A program made the position numbers and the translations under genes. Source: Natrinema mahii (GTDB taxonomy: Archaea > Halobacteriota > Halobacteria > Halobacteriales > Natrialbaceae). Taken from it: 64,000 nucleotides of DNA. A model generated the notes under the pieces. The model searched no databases, was not told the origin of the DNA, and saw only the letters and a program-made list of their open reading frames with translations. The stretch covers positions 16,208-80,207 of the forward strand of contig JHUT02000014.1 of NCBI GenBank assembly GCA_000690595.2, in the 5' to 3' direction. Of this stretch, positions 39,353 through 48,850 are shown piece by piece; position 1 is the stretch's first letter, and each line of letters begins with the position of its first letter.

Positions 39353-39452
39353 ACGGATGAGTAGGTAATAGGGGCGACTTACCATCAACCTTGGTTCCCG
39401 GTCGATGGGAAGAGGGTGGGGTATTAAGCCCTCGTCGCGCACAGTGCCGAGT

Positions 39453-39668
39453 ATGAATCTCGAGACAGTATCGCCGCGGCTGGCTGCGACCGCGGGGCTA
39501 CTGGCGATCGTTCCGTTGCTCGTCTACGGACTCACCAACTCGGTATACGCCGGCGCCGTCAGTACGGTCAACGTCGTTCTCATCGTCGGTTCACTGTACG
39601 TCGCGATGTCCCCGGTCGAGGGCTCGCACGGCGATCACCACGGTAACGGCAACGGAACTGCCGGGTGA
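39453..39668 (+). CDS. Small membrane protein beginning the oxidase-maturation operon
   Basis: 71 residues from the ATG at 39453 with two membrane segments (AATAGLLAIVPLLVYGL and STVNVVLIVGSLYVAM), ending in a His/Gly-rich tail (SHGDHHGNGNGTAG). The His tail could bind copper. It is divergent from cbaD across 100 bp and overlaps the SafE-like gene by 4 bp. It may be the gene called cbaE in other haloarchaea. Confidence 0.65.
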   Translation: MNLETVSPRLAATAGLLAIVPLLVYGLTNSVYAGAVSTVNVVLIVGSLYVAMSPVEGSHGDHHGNGNGTAG

Positions 39669-40558
39669 CCGCCGCCCGCGAGATGACTCTCAGTTCACTC
39701 TCCCCGGAGCTACTGACGACTAGCGTAGGGCACGGAGTCATCCGGTTCCCCGTCGGAACACCGCTGATGGCGAGTCCGGGCTCCGGACTCGCCCTCGAAC
39801 ACGTGAACCTGTTCGTCCTCTTCGTCGTCGGACTGCTCGCCGGCGCTCACTGTCTGGGCATGTGCGGCCCGCTCGTGACGGCGTACGCCGACCGAATCGG
39901 CGACGCCAGTGACAAGCGCCGCGACGACACGCTGACCGGCTACGAGGTGCGCCAGCACGCGCTGTTCAACCTCGGTCGGACGATCAGCTACGCTGCGATC
40001 GGTGGCCTGTTCGGTCTCCTCGGTGCGGTGACGATCGCCTCGAGCGAGGCCGTCGCCGCGGTCGGCGATAACGTCAGGGGAGCGACCGGCATCCTCGTCG
40101 GGATCGCGATCGTCGCGAGCGGGCTCTACTACCTCCGAGGAAAGACCGCCGTTCCCGGCCACGGGCTCCCGGTCGTCGGCACGCTGTTTCGCCGCCTCTC
40201 GGCGCTGCTTTCGAGCCGTATCGATCGGCTCGCGACGTCGCCGGGGATCGTCGCGCTCGGTGCGGTTCACGGGGTCATGCCGTGTCCGATCATCTATCCC
40301 GCGTATCTCTACGCGTTCGCGTTGGGATCGCCGGCGCGTGGCGCGCTCTCGCTGGCCGTCCTCGGAGTCGGAACGATCCCCACGCTGTTCGTCTACGGCA
40401 CTGCCATGACCGCGATCGACGTCGACACGCGAGTGCGACTCCACCGCGCGCTGGGCGCGGCGTTTCTCCTCCTCGGCTACATCCCGCTCTCGCACGGTCT
40501 GATGCTGTATGGCATCCACCTGCCCCACCTCCCGCTCCCGTACGAACCGCTTTTCTAA
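39665..40558 (+). CDS. SafE/TauE-like (CcoH-type) membrane protein
   Basis: 297 residues from a GTG at 39665 overlapping the previous stop; an ATG at 39683 is also possible. Six or so membrane segments: LFVLFVVGLLAGAHCLGMCG carries the AxHCxGMCG signature of COG2836, and ALGAVHGVMPCPIIYPAYLY carries the second Cys-Pro motif. This family is found with CcoI-type copper ATPases and serves copper insertion into terminal oxidase. Context agrees: it precedes such an ATPase and faces the cba operon. Confidence 0.85.
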   Translation: MTAAREMTLSSLSPELLTTSVGHGVIRFPVGTPLMASPGSGLALEHVNLFVLFVVGLLAGAHCLGMCGPLVTAYADRIGDASDKRRDDTLTGYEVRQHALFNLGRTISYAAIGGLFGLLGAVTIASSEAVAAVGDNVRGATGILVGIAIVASGLYYLRGKTAVPGHGLPVVGTLFRRLSALLSSRIDRLATSPGIVALGAVHGVMPCPIIYPAYLYAFALGSPARGALSLAVLGVGTIPTLFVYGTAMTAIDVDTRVRLHRALGAAFLLLGYIPLSHGLMLYGIHLPHLPLPYEPLF

Positions 40559-40560
40559 CG

Positions 40561-43026
40561 ATGGCACCGGAATCACCACCCACGCCGGATTCGCTGTCGC
40601 CGTCGGCCGAGACCGACGGCTCGAGTGCGACCGGCGGGGCGGCGGTCGACGACGCGGCTGCCGACACCTGCGACCTCTGTGACCTGCCGACGCCAGCGGA
40701 GCCGATCACCGACCCGGACGTCGACGGCACGTACTGCTGTCGTGGCTGTCTCGCGGTCGCTCGCACGCTCGATGGGACCGATGACGCGCCCGACGAGTCG
40801 TCGGTCCAATCCCGCCTCGATTCCGGCGACGACGGGCCGGACCTCGACGATCTCGACGGCGAGGACGCCTACCTCGCGGTCGACGGCATGCACTGCTCGA
40901 CCTGTGAGGCGTTCCTCGAGACAACCGCCGAGCGAGAACCCGGGATCCGCGGCGCGACGGCGAGCTACGCGACGGACACGATTCGGCTCGTCTACGATCC
41001 CGATCGACTCGAGACCGACGACCTCCCCGATCTCGTCTCCGGCTACGGGTACACCGCGTCCGATCGATCGGCTGCCAGTGATGCGAGCAGCTCGGACGAC
41101 GGGCTCGCGCCGCTCTTGTTCGGTGGGTTCTTCGGCATGATGGTCATGATGTGGTACGTCCTGTTTCTCTACCCGACGTACTTCGGCTACCAGCCGGTCG
41201 CCGACTTCGGCGGGTACGAGACCGCCTTTCTGTCGGCGAACATCTGGGTGTTCACCTCGATCATTCTCTTCTATACCGGCGGTCCGATCCTCCGGGGGGC
41301 CTACGTGAGCCTCCGGGCCGGCAGCCCGAACATGGACTTGCTGGTGGCGACGGCGGCACTCGGCTCCTATAGCTACAGCGCCGTCGCGATCCTGCTCGGC
41401 AACGCCCACCTCTACTTCGACGTCACCGTCGCCGTCGTCCTCGTCGTCACCGCAGGCGGGCGCTACGAACGGATCGTCAAGCGCCGCGCGACCGGCCTGC
41501 TTTCCGATCTGACCGAACGACAGGTCGACGAGGCTCGCCGCGAGAGCGGCGAGACGGTCCCCCTCGAGGCGGTCGAGCCCGGCGACCGCCTGCTCGTGCG
41601 TCCCGGTGAGCGGGTTCCCCTCGACGGCGAGATCGCGGAGGGGTCGGCCGCGGTCGACGAATCGCTGGTCACCGGCGAGTCGCTGCCGGCCCAGAAGGGG
41701 CCGGGCGATCAGGTCCGCGGGGGAACCGTCGTTACCGACGCCCCGCTCGTCGTCGCGGTCGGCGACGAGGCGGAAAGTACCCTCGACCGGCTCGTCTCCC
41801 TGCTCTGGTCGATCCAGAGCTCCCGGCCGGGCGTCCAGCGGCTCGCGGACAAGCTCGCGACCGTCTTCGTCCCGCTGGTGATCGCCCTCGCTATCGTGAC
41901 GGTCGCCGTCTCGCTGGCGACCGGCTCGAGCCCGGCGACGGCGCTGTTGCTCGGGCTTACGGTCGTCATCGTCTCCTGTCCCTGTGCGCTGGGGCTGGCG
42001 ACGCCGCTGGCCATCGCCGCGGGGATCCAGTCGGCCGCCGAACGGGGGATCGTCGTCGCCGCGGAGACGATCTTCGAGGACGCCCCCGACGTCGATACCG
42101 TCGTTCTCGACAAGACGGGGACGCTCACGACCGGGACGATGACCGTCGACGCCGTCCATACGGTCGCTGGCGACGCCGGGGACGACGGCCCCGGCCGCGA
42201 GGAACTGCTCCGGCGGGCCGGCGCGGTCGAGGCCCTCTCCGAACACCCCGTCGCGGCCGCCGTCACCGACGCGGCACCCGACGATGCGACGGCAGCCAGC
42301 GCCGTCGAGGACTTCGAGCGGGCAAACCGCGGCGTCAGCGGCCGCGTCGACGGCGACCGGGTCGCCGTCGGCCACCCCGACTTCTGTCGCGAGCGCGGCC
42401 TGACGATCCCCGACGCCCTCGAGCCCCGGATCGAGGACGCGCGAGCGGCGGGCCGCGTGCCCGTCGTCGTCGGCTGGGACGACCGCGTCCACGGCGTCGT
42501 CGTCGTCGGGGACTCACCGCGCGAGGACCTCGAGGCGGCCCTGACCGACCTCTCGGCGGACCACGAGGTCGTCGTCCTCACCGGTGACGAGGGAGCGGCG
42601 GCCGAGCGCTTCCGCAACCTCGAGGGCGTCGACGAGGTTTTCGCGGGGGTGCCGCCGGAGGCGAAAGCCGAGACCGTCGACCGGCTCCGGGCCCGGGGGA
42701 CGGTCGCGATGGTCGGCGACGGCAGCAACGACGCGCCCGCGCTGGCCGCGGCCGACGTCGGGATCGCGATGGGCGGGGGGACACAGCTCGCGACCGACGC
42801 GGCCGACGCGGTGATCGTCGGCGACGACCTCACGGCCGTCGGCGAGACGTTCGCCGTGGCGACGGCGACCCACCGGCGGATCCGGCAGAACCTCGGCTGG
42901 GCCTTCGTCTACAACGCGGTCGCGATCCCGCTGGCCGTCGCCGGCCTGTTGAACCCGCTGTTCGCCGCTCTCGCGATGGCCGCGAGCAGCCTGCTCGTCG
43001 TCTGTAACTCCGCGCGGTCGCTGTGA
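40561..43026 (+). CDS. Copper-translocating P-type ATPase, CcoI/CopA-like
   Basis: 821 residues from the ATG at 40561. The N-terminus has DTCDLCDLPTP and YCCRGCLAVA, the TRASH-like metal site of CcoI/FixI proteins, then a heavy-metal-associated domain (VDGMHCSTCEAFLE, residues about 110-180). There are eight membrane helices with SCPCALGLATP as the transport site. Phosphorylation DKTGTLTTG, His-Pro motif SEHPVAAA and hinge GDGSNDAPALAAADVG are intact, as is VTGES of the actuator. Together with the SafE-like gene it should load copper into the ba3 oxidase across the membrane. Confidence 0.9.
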   Translation: MAPESPPTPDSLSPSAETDGSSATGGAAVDDAAADTCDLCDLPTPAEPITDPDVDGTYCCRGCLAVARTLDGTDDAPDESSVQSRLDSGDDGPDLDDLDGEDAYLAVDGMHCSTCEAFLETTAEREPGIRGATASYATDTIRLVYDPDRLETDDLPDLVSGYGYTASDRSAASDASSSDDGLAPLLFGGFFGMMVMMWYVLFLYPTYFGYQPVADFGGYETAFLSANIWVFTSIILFYTGGPILRGAYVSLRAGSPNMDLLVATAALGSYSYSAVAILLGNAHLYFDVTVAVVLVVTAGGRYERIVKRRATGLLSDLTERQVDEARRESGETVPLEAVEPGDRLLVRPGERVPLDGEIAEGSAAVDESLVTGESLPAQKGPGDQVRGGTVVTDAPLVVAVGDEAESTLDRLVSLLWSIQSSRPGVQRLADKLATVFVPLVIALAIVTVAVSLATGSSPATALLLGLTVVIVSCPCALGLATPLAIAAGIQSAAERGIVVAAETIFEDAPDVDTVVLDKTGTLTTGTMTVDAVHTVAGDAGDDGPGREELLRRAGAVEALSEHPVAAAVTDAAPDDATAASAVEDFERANRGVSGRVDGDRVAVGHPDFCRERGLTIPDALEPRIEDARAAGRVPVVVGWDDRVHGVVVVGDSPREDLEAALTDLSADHEVVVLTGDEGAAAERFRNLEGVDEVFAGVPPEAKAETVDRLRARGTVAMVGDGSNDAPALAAADVGIAMGGGTQLATDAADAVIVGDDLTAVGETFAVATATHRRIRQNLGWAFVYNAVAIPLAVAGLLNPLFAALAMAASSLLVVCNSARSL

Positions 43027-43076
43027 GAGACGAGCCGCGATGAAGGGTCGGGAGCGGGGGCGGGCGCTTGCCCCCT

Positions 43077-43313
43077 CTACTCGTCCGCGTCGTCGGTAGT
43101 CACGACTCGTTCGACCTCCCGCCGCTCGCCGTCCGCGTAGACGTAGGTCGTTCCCTCGTCCTCGTCGCGGGTCCGCCGGTGGCTCCCGTCACAGAAGGGA
43201 AACTCGTCCGAGAGCCCGCACTGACAGACCGCTATGTCGCCTTTCTCGTCGTCGATGTCCGCCGGCTCGAGCTTCCGGGGGCCGTTGGCCTCGAGTTCGA
43301 CCAGTCGCGTCAT
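43077..43313 (-). CDS. CDGSH iron-sulphur domain protein
   Basis: 78 residues from the ATG at 43313. The signature CQCGLSDEFPFCDGSH gives Cys-x-Cys-x8-Cys and His, the ligands of a [2Fe-2S] cluster as in mitoNEET-like proteins. Before it comes PADIDDEKGDIAV; after it YVYADGERREVERVVT. Role in iron-sulphur or redox balance. It stands alone, convergent with the copper ATPase. Confidence 0.9.
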   Translation of the reverse strand: MTRLVELEANGPRKLEPADIDDEKGDIAVCQCGLSDEFPFCDGSHRRTRDEDEGTTYVYADGERREVERVVTTDDADE

Positions 43314-43503
43314 CGCGTGGCTCTCGCGTCGCCGTCGCCAAAACGCTTCGCTCGCGTTCGCGTCCCGGCAGTGTCCGTACGGCGCGCCGCCGGACGACGG
43401 CTGGGGAGTCACGGGCCGTCGCGGAGAATGATGGCACGCCACACGGCCTACGGGAACGGCAAGGTTCTTGGTTCGGCTGTTGAAACTCAGGGTAGGAACA
43501 GTC

Positions 43504-43797
43504 ATGTGGATCTCCGCCGCGGCAATGCCGACCGCGATCGCCCTCGCGGTCGTCAAGACGCTGGTTCTCGTCGTCGGCGGCGTCATCACGTTCTTCGCGT
43601 ACAAGGCCTACCGGCGCACCCGCCAGCCCGCGCTGGCCTATCTCGCGCTCGGTTTCGGCCTCGTTACCCTCGGACTGGTTCTCGCCGGCATGCTGTATGA
43701 GGTCCTCGGCCTCCCACTGATGACCGGCATCCTTCTCGAGAGCCTGCTGGTACTGGCCGGCTTCTTCGTGATCGCGTACTCGTTGTACGTGACCTGA
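43504..43797 (+). CDS. DUF7521-like membrane protein
   Basis: 97 residues from the ATG at 43504. Three membrane segments (AVVKTLVLVVGGVITFFAY, AYLALGFGLVTLGLVLAGML, LLVLAGFFVIAYSLYVT) with the basic loop KAYRRTRQPA between the first two. It matches the haloarchaeal DUF7521 family as I recall it, whose members are often next to HTH regulators. No regulator is adjacent here. Confidence 0.75.
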   Translation: MWISAAAMPTAIALAVVKTLVLVVGGVITFFAYKAYRRTRQPALAYLALGFGLVTLGLVLAGMLYEVLGLPLMTGILLESLLVLAGFFVIAYSLYVT

Positions 43798-44128
43798 GCC
43801 GCATCGGTGTCCCGCTCGACCAAATCTGTTTGGGACCAACGGTATCCGTGATCGCGGAATACCCGAAGGTACGGCAGGGACGATCGGCGCTGAACCATGG
43901 AGCTTCACGCCCCCTGCCGTCGTACCCCCTCCCTCTTCCCCATCCACTCCCCCTTCCGTTCGACGCGCTCGGCCACACGTCCCGTGGCGCAGTCGGTCCG
44001 TTCGCTCGGACAGCGCAACCACCCAGAGGTAAGTGGACCGACACACGAGTGACCGCTATGCGAATCGAACACGCAGCCGACGGGCAGGCGTCAAACGGAT
44101 CGGCTACCGCGTCGGAGGGCGATCGCCG
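43798..44128. other. 331-bp stretch without a gene
   Basis: No frame has a credible protein. A C-rich pyrimidine tract (CCCCCTCCCTCTTCCCC) lies near 43925-43945. GGAGGG just before 44129 is the Shine-Dalgarno site of the next gene. I see no repeat or structured RNA. Confidence 0.6.
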
Positions 44129-45322
44129 ATGAGCGGCCCGGACGACGTCGAGCTAGCGGTCGGTGCGGACGCGTTCACGCAGGACGGCAGGGGCCTCGAG
44201 GTCGCGGTCGTCGGCGCGGGCGCCGTCGGCGCGACCGCGGCCTACGACCTCGCACGGGAGGGTGCCGACGTGACTGTCTACGACCGCGGAAGCGTCGCCA
44301 GCGGTGCCAGCGGCCGGGCGGCGGGGATCTGTTACGATGCGTTCGCGGACGGGCTCGACGCCGAGATCGCCGGCGACGCCATCGAGCGCTTCCGCGCGCT
44401 CTCGGGCGACGATACCTTCGCGTTCACCGAGTGTCCCTACGTCTGGCTCGCCCGCGAGGACGATCCCGACCGCGCCGACGCGATCCGGGACCAGGTCAGG
44501 CGCATGCAAGACAACGGCGTCGTCGCGCTCGAGCTCGAGGGCGACGCGCTCGCGGACCGGTTCCCCGCCCTGCGGACCGACGACGTGGCCGTCGCCGGGA
44601 TCGCCGGCGCAGCGGGCTATGCCGATCCCGCCGAGTACACCGCTTGCCTCGCGGCCGCGGCCACCGGGGCGGGCGCGACCCTGGAGACCGAGACGCCGGT
44701 CGAAGTCCGGGCCGATCCCGCCCGCGTGATCCGCCCGGACGGCGCGGTCCACGAGGTCGACGCGGTTCTCGTGGCCGCCGGAGCCCGGACCGGTGGATTG
44801 CTCGCGGACGCGGGCCTCGAGCTGGCCATGAAGCCCTATCGCGTCCAGGCGCTGGTCGCGGACGGCGACCTCGCGGAGCCGATGTGTTACGACGCCAGCG
44901 GCGACTTCTACCTGCGACCCCACGCCGAGGGCGTCCTCGCGGGCGACGGGACCGAGGAACGCGAAGCCGATCCCGACGGCTACGATCGCGAGGCCGATTC
45001 CGAGTTTCGGGCCGACCTCCGCGAGCGGGTCTCACATCGGGTTCCGGCGCTCGATCTCGCGGCCGAGAACGCCATCACCCGGTCGTGGGCCGGCCTCTGT
45101 ACGGCGACTCCGGACCGGGACCCGCTGGTCGGGCAGGTTCGGGACGGGCTCTACGTCGCGACTGGGTTCCAGGGCCACGGCTTCATGCGTGCGCCGGCGA
45201 TCGGCCAGCGACTCGCGGACGAGATCCTCGGCGGCGACGGGATCGCGGCGTTCGATCCGACCAGATTCGACGGCGACGAAGAATTCGAGATCGCGACGGG
45301 GACGACGACGGACCCGAACTGA
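44129..45322 (+). CDS. FAD-dependent oxidoreductase, DAO family
   Basis: 397 residues from the ATG at 44129. The N-terminal Rossmann fold has VAVVGAGAVGATAAYDLARE and VYDRGSVASGASGRAAGI, the FAD-binding pattern of the DAO (sarcosine/glycine oxidase, GlpD) family. The end has RSWAGLCTATPDRDPLVGQV and YVATGFQGHGFMRAPAIGQR, the C-terminal FAD site. It lies alone, convergent with the Hsp20-like gene, so the substrate is open (amino acid, sarcosine or hydroxyacid). Confidence 0.9.
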   Translation: MSGPDDVELAVGADAFTQDGRGLEVAVVGAGAVGATAAYDLAREGADVTVYDRGSVASGASGRAAGICYDAFADGLDAEIAGDAIERFRALSGDDTFAFTECPYVWLAREDDPDRADAIRDQVRRMQDNGVVALELEGDALADRFPALRTDDVAVAGIAGAAGYADPAEYTACLAAAATGAGATLETETPVEVRADPARVIRPDGAVHEVDAVLVAAGARTGGLLADAGLELAMKPYRVQALVADGDLAEPMCYDASGDFYLRPHAEGVLAGDGTEEREADPDGYDREADSEFRADLRERVSHRVPALDLAAENAITRSWAGLCTATPDRDPLVGQVRDGLYVATGFQGHGFMRAPAIGQRLADEILGGDGIAAFDPTRFDGDEEFEIATGTTTDPN

Positions 45323-45323
45323 C

Positions 45324-45809
45324 TCAGTCGTCGACGGTGACCGGTTCGGTGTCCGTCTCCGCGGACGCGCCCCGGTCGGATTCTTCGAGCGACTCGACGC
45401 TCGAGCCGGTCTCCGGTGGCGCGTCCTCGAGCGACGACCCTTTCGGAATCTCGACGCTCAGCGTGCCGGTTTCGGTGAGGCGAGCGGTTCCGGCGTCGGG
45501 GTCGACGACGGCGTCGGCGGGCAGTTCGGCGACGCCCGACAGCGACATTCCCCGGCCGGGGAACCGCATCTCGTAGCCCTCGTGGAACCCCCGGAAGCGA
45601 TCGATCCGGAGCGTGACGGTGCCGTCGAGATAGCGGACCTGAATGTCGTCCGGTTCGGCCCCGGGTGCGTCGAAGACGACCCGATAGGCGTCGTCGGTCT
45701 CGAGGATGTCGACGGGGAGCGAACGGTGGTTCTGGACGCGGCCGTTCGCGCGCCCGATCTGTCGGTACAACGTACTGCCGACCGATTTACCGAGGTCGTT
45801 GAGGCTCAC
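45324..45809 (-). CDS. Hsp20/alpha-crystallin-like protein
   Basis: 161 residues from a GTG start. The N-terminal 50 residues (LYRQIGRANGRVQNHRSLPV) precede an alpha-crystallin fold at about 40-125: DILETDDAYRVVFDAPGAEP, VRYLDGTVTLRIDRFRGFHE, LPADAVVDPDAGTARLTETG and TLSVEIPKG. The tail is acidic and low in complexity. This is the divergent haloarchaeal type, lacking the usual IxI end motif. Likely a holdase chaperone. Confidence 0.8.
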   Translation of the reverse strand: MSLNDLGKSVGSTLYRQIGRANGRVQNHRSLPVDILETDDAYRVVFDAPGAEPDDIQVRYLDGTVTLRIDRFRGFHEGYEMRFPGRGMSLSGVAELPADAVVDPDAGTARLTETGTLSVEIPKGSSLEDAPPETGSSVESLEESDRGASAETDTEPVTVDD

Positions 45810-46011
45810 GGGAACTCACCCCGGACGGGGCGGCCGGCACGGGCGGCGGTCGCGGGGGCCGAGAGAAGGAACTGACAGTACATGGCAGACATGACCGTGC
45901 GAACGGCTACGTGAGCCCGCTTCATATCCCTTTTGCCCGGAACAAAAGAAACGTCAGACGCTCGGCTCGAGACCGCCCGCGGCAAGGCGACTGACGGGTG
46001 CCGATTCCCCG

Positions 46012-46170
46012 TCAGAGTTCGACCCGCTCGAGACAGTCGGTCCCCCCACAGACCGGACACGCCAGGTCGGCGACCTCGAGGTCGTCGGGAACGTCGTAGG
46101 TGTAGTGGTTCTCGAAGATATCGAGAAAACAGTCATCGTCGGTACACACGATCTCTTCCGTCGGCGGCAT
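46012..46170 (-). CDS. Small zinc-binding protein, DUF7559-like
   Basis: 52 residues from the ATG at 46170: MPPTEEIVCTDDDCFLDIFE, then a beta-rich segment and LACPVCGGTDCLERVEL. Four or five Cys form a probable zinc knuckle. I recall the family as haloarchaeal DUF7559. The function is unknown. Confidence 0.75.
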   Translation of the reverse strand: MPPTEEIVCTDDDCFLDIFENHYTYDVPDDLEVADLACPVCGGTDCLERVEL

Positions 46171-46357
46171 ACCGTTTCGTTCGGTCGGGAAACTAATCAA
46201 CATTGGCTTCACCCACGACGGCTGCAGACTCCGGTCGGCTCACTCCCGCTCGCGGTCGAGTCTCGGTAGCCGCGTGGCCGGCACTCGACGGCTCGCTACG
46301 GCGTTCGGTCGGGGGCGTGTAGTCACCGTTTTACCCCTCGAGGCGCTACCGGGAGCC

Positions 46358-48085
46358 ATGACTGACCCCGAGACGCTGTCGGTGACGATCGTCGACGGCT
46401 ACGTCGACGAGCCCGCACACTTCGGGGTGCCGCCGTACATTTCGACGTATCCCCGGTACGCGGCGGGCGCGCTCGTCGACGCGGGCGTCCCCCGTGAGCA
46501 AATCACCTATCACACGATCGATCGGCTCCGCGACGACCCCGACTACTGGCGGGACGTCGACGAGGCCGATCTCCTGCTCTATCTGGGCGGGATGACCGTC
46601 CCCGGGAAGTACGTCGGCGGGACGCCGGCCGAACCCGACGAGGTCCGCAAGCTGGCCTGGACCGCCACCGGCACGAGCCTGATGGGCGGCCCCGTCAAGT
46701 TCGGCGTCGGCGACGAAAACGCCGGTGCGACCGAGACCGAACGGCAGGATCTGGACTTCGATTTCGTCGCCAAGGGTGACGTCGAGGCCGCCGTCTACGA
46801 TCTCGTCGAGAGCGGTCTCGAGGGCTTCAACAACCGGATGCGAGACGTCGAGGAGGTCTCGCGGTGGGCCCGAGAGGGCGCGTTCGTCGTCGAACAGCAT
46901 CCCAACCACCCGGACCATCTCATCGCCGAACTCGAGACCTCCCGGGGCTGTGCGTATCGGTGTTCGTTCTGTACGGAACCGCTCTATGGGAACCCCGAGT
47001 TCCGGCCGCCGCCGACGGTCGTCGGCGAGGTCGACGCCCTCTCCGAGTACGGCGTCAAACACTTCCGGCTCGGCCGGCAGGCCGATATCCTCGCCTACGG
47101 CGGCGACGGGGAAGCGCCCAACCCCGACGCCCTGCGCCAGCTCTACGGCGGCATCCGCGAGGTCGCGCCCGACCTCGAGACGCTGCATCTTGACAACATG
47201 AACCCCATCACGATCGTCGAGTGGCCCGAGGCCAGCCGTGAGGGGATCCGGATCATCGCCGAACACAACACGCCCGGCGACACGGCCGCGTTCGGCCTCG
47301 AGTCAGCCGATCCGGTCGTCCAAGAGGAGAACAACCTCAACGTCACCGCCGATGAGTGTTTCGAGGCGGTCAAGATCGTCAACGAGGAAGCGGGCTGGCG
47401 ACCCGGCGAAGACCCCGGGGACGGCCCGAGCGTCGGTCGGGACACCCCGAACCGGCTCCCCAAGCTCCTGCCCGGCATCAACCTCCTGCACGGACTCAAG
47501 GGCGAGCGCGAGGAAACCTACGAGCGCAACCGCGAGTTCCTCCAGCGAGTCTACGACGAGGGCTACATGCTCCGGCGGATCAATATCCGGCAGGTGATGG
47601 CCTTCGACGGCACCGACATGAGCGACACCGGGGCCGAGATCGCCAACGACCACAAACAGCTGTTCAAACGCTACAAGAAGCGGGTCCGCGAGGAGATCGA
47701 CAATCCCATGCTCGAGCGGGTCGCCCCGCTCGGGACCGTCCTCCCCGATGTCCACCTCGAGTACCATCAGGACGGCAAGACCTTCGGCCGCCAGCTCGGT
47801 ACCTACCCCTTGCTGGTCGGGATCCCGGGCGAGCGCGAACTCGGGCGGACGATCGACATCGCGGTCGTCGACCACGGCTACCGCTCGGTGACCGGCGTCC
47901 CCCACCCGCTGGATCTCAACGCGGCCTCGATGGACGAACTCACCGCCATCCCCGGCATCGGGGACAGTACCGCCGGCGACATCGTCGTCGACCGCCCCTA
48001 CGAGACCCTGTCCGATGCCGACTTCGGTACCGAGGTCGACCTCTCGCGACTCGCGACTGTTCGCCCCCTCGAGCGCGCTGACTGA
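46358..48085 (+). CDS. Radical SAM protein with B12-like N-domain and HhH C-terminus
   Basis: 575 residues from the ATG at 46358. An N-terminal domain (about 1-150) of the type found in B12-binding radical SAM proteins is followed by the SAM cluster CAYRCSFC (about residues 198-205), with GLESADPVVQEENNL further on. The C-terminal 60 residues hold a helix-hairpin-helix (LDLNAASMDELTAIPGIGDS, TAGDIVVDRP). It belongs to the archaeal radical SAM group COG1031 in my memory, of unknown function. The HhH suggests binding of nucleic acid. An upstream start would add unrelated residues. Confidence 0.85.
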   Translation: MTDPETLSVTIVDGYVDEPAHFGVPPYISTYPRYAAGALVDAGVPREQITYHTIDRLRDDPDYWRDVDEADLLLYLGGMTVPGKYVGGTPAEPDEVRKLAWTATGTSLMGGPVKFGVGDENAGATETERQDLDFDFVAKGDVEAAVYDLVESGLEGFNNRMRDVEEVSRWAREGAFVVEQHPNHPDHLIAELETSRGCAYRCSFCTEPLYGNPEFRPPPTVVGEVDALSEYGVKHFRLGRQADILAYGGDGEAPNPDALRQLYGGIREVAPDLETLHLDNMNPITIVEWPEASREGIRIIAEHNTPGDTAAFGLESADPVVQEENNLNVTADECFEAVKIVNEEAGWRPGEDPGDGPSVGRDTPNRLPKLLPGINLLHGLKGEREETYERNREFLQRVYDEGYMLRRINIRQVMAFDGTDMSDTGAEIANDHKQLFKRYKKRVREEIDNPMLERVAPLGTVLPDVHLEYHQDGKTFGRQLGTYPLLVGIPGERELGRTIDIAVVDHGYRSVTGVPHPLDLNAASMDELTAIPGIGDSTAGDIVVDRPYETLSDADFGTEVDLSRLATVRPLERAD

Positions 48086-48235
48086 TTCCGTGCGTCTGGG
48101 TCCGTCACACACTCGCATGGTCCCTCGAGCCCGCCGGTCGAACGGGTACACAAGCCTCTTTCCCCGTCAATCGACGGCTCGGTGTCGGTAGTTCTATTAT
48201 GGATGGGTCTCTGCAATGAAATAGAGGGTCTACCT

Positions 48236-48646
48236 GTGGAGATATCTGAAAAGCTGCTGTGTCTGTTCAGTACGGACGTTTCGGAGGAAGAGGATCGCTA
48301 CGTCATCGAAGTACCCCGTCAGGAGGTCGAAACCGGCGACATCGACCCCGGCGAGGTCTACCGCGTCGCGCTCATTTCGCGGGACGAGGCGGCCACCGAG
48401 GACGACTCGGGGACGGCGAGCCAGCCCCAGAGCGCACCGTCGGAGCCGCAGCCACCGGTCGACGTCGGGGAAACCCGCTACGTCGAGATCGAGGACATCG
48501 GCAAGCAGGGCGACGGTATCGCCCGCGTCGAACGCGGCTACGTCATTATCGTGCCGGGTGCCGACGTCGGCGAACGGGTCAAGATCGAAGTCACCGAGGT
48601 CAAGTCGAACTTCGCGGTCGGCGAGATCATCGAGGACACCTTCTAG
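48236..48646 (+). CDS. TRAM-domain protein
   Basis: 136 residues from the GTG at 48236, with GAGGG eight bases upstream. The N-terminal part is MEISEKLLCLFSTDVSEEED, typical of haloarchaeal TRAM proteins. The TRAM domain is the last 62 residues: RYVEIEDIGKQGDGIARVER, then VIIVPGADVGERVKIEVTEV. A Ser/Pro/Gln-rich linker joins the two. TRAM domains bind RNA, and small TRAM proteins act as cold-shock-like chaperones in archaea. An ATG at 48203 would give a longer protein. Confidence 0.85.
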   Translation: MEISEKLLCLFSTDVSEEEDRYVIEVPRQEVETGDIDPGEVYRVALISRDEAATEDDSGTASQPQSAPSEPQPPVDVGETRYVEIEDIGKQGDGIARVERGYVIIVPGADVGERVKIEVTEVKSNFAVGEIIEDTF

Positions 48647-48654
48647 GACCCACC

Positions 48655-48698
48655 TTTTTTGCGCTCGGGTCGGCTTCGCCGACCACTCGCGCAAAAAA
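48655..48698 (+). terminator. Strong hairpin after the TRAM gene
   Basis: TTTTTTGCGC (48655-48664) pairs with GCGCAAAAAA (48689-48698), and GGGTCGGC with GCCGACC inside (loop TTC). It is 9 bp after the TRAM stop. The T-run at the left end, after the gene, would terminate plus-strand transcripts in archaea. The rest of the 48647-48850 gap has another palindromic GCGCTCGC-type stretch and no gene. Confidence 0.6.
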
Positions 48699-48850
48699 TC
48701 TGGACCAAAAAAGGCCGAGCGCGAGCGCCGCTCGCGCTCGGGGGGTCCACACGTCTTTCCGTTCGTCGACCGTGGGCTCGTCCGAGAGGGCGAGTAGTTT
48801 CTAATACTTAATCCGGTAGTAATAAATCTCCACGAATGGAATACTAATGC

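Noticed and set aside
40573..42492. 639-codon minus-strand frame opposite the copper ATPase
   Set aside because: Shadow frame. The plus strand carries all P-type ATPase motifs.
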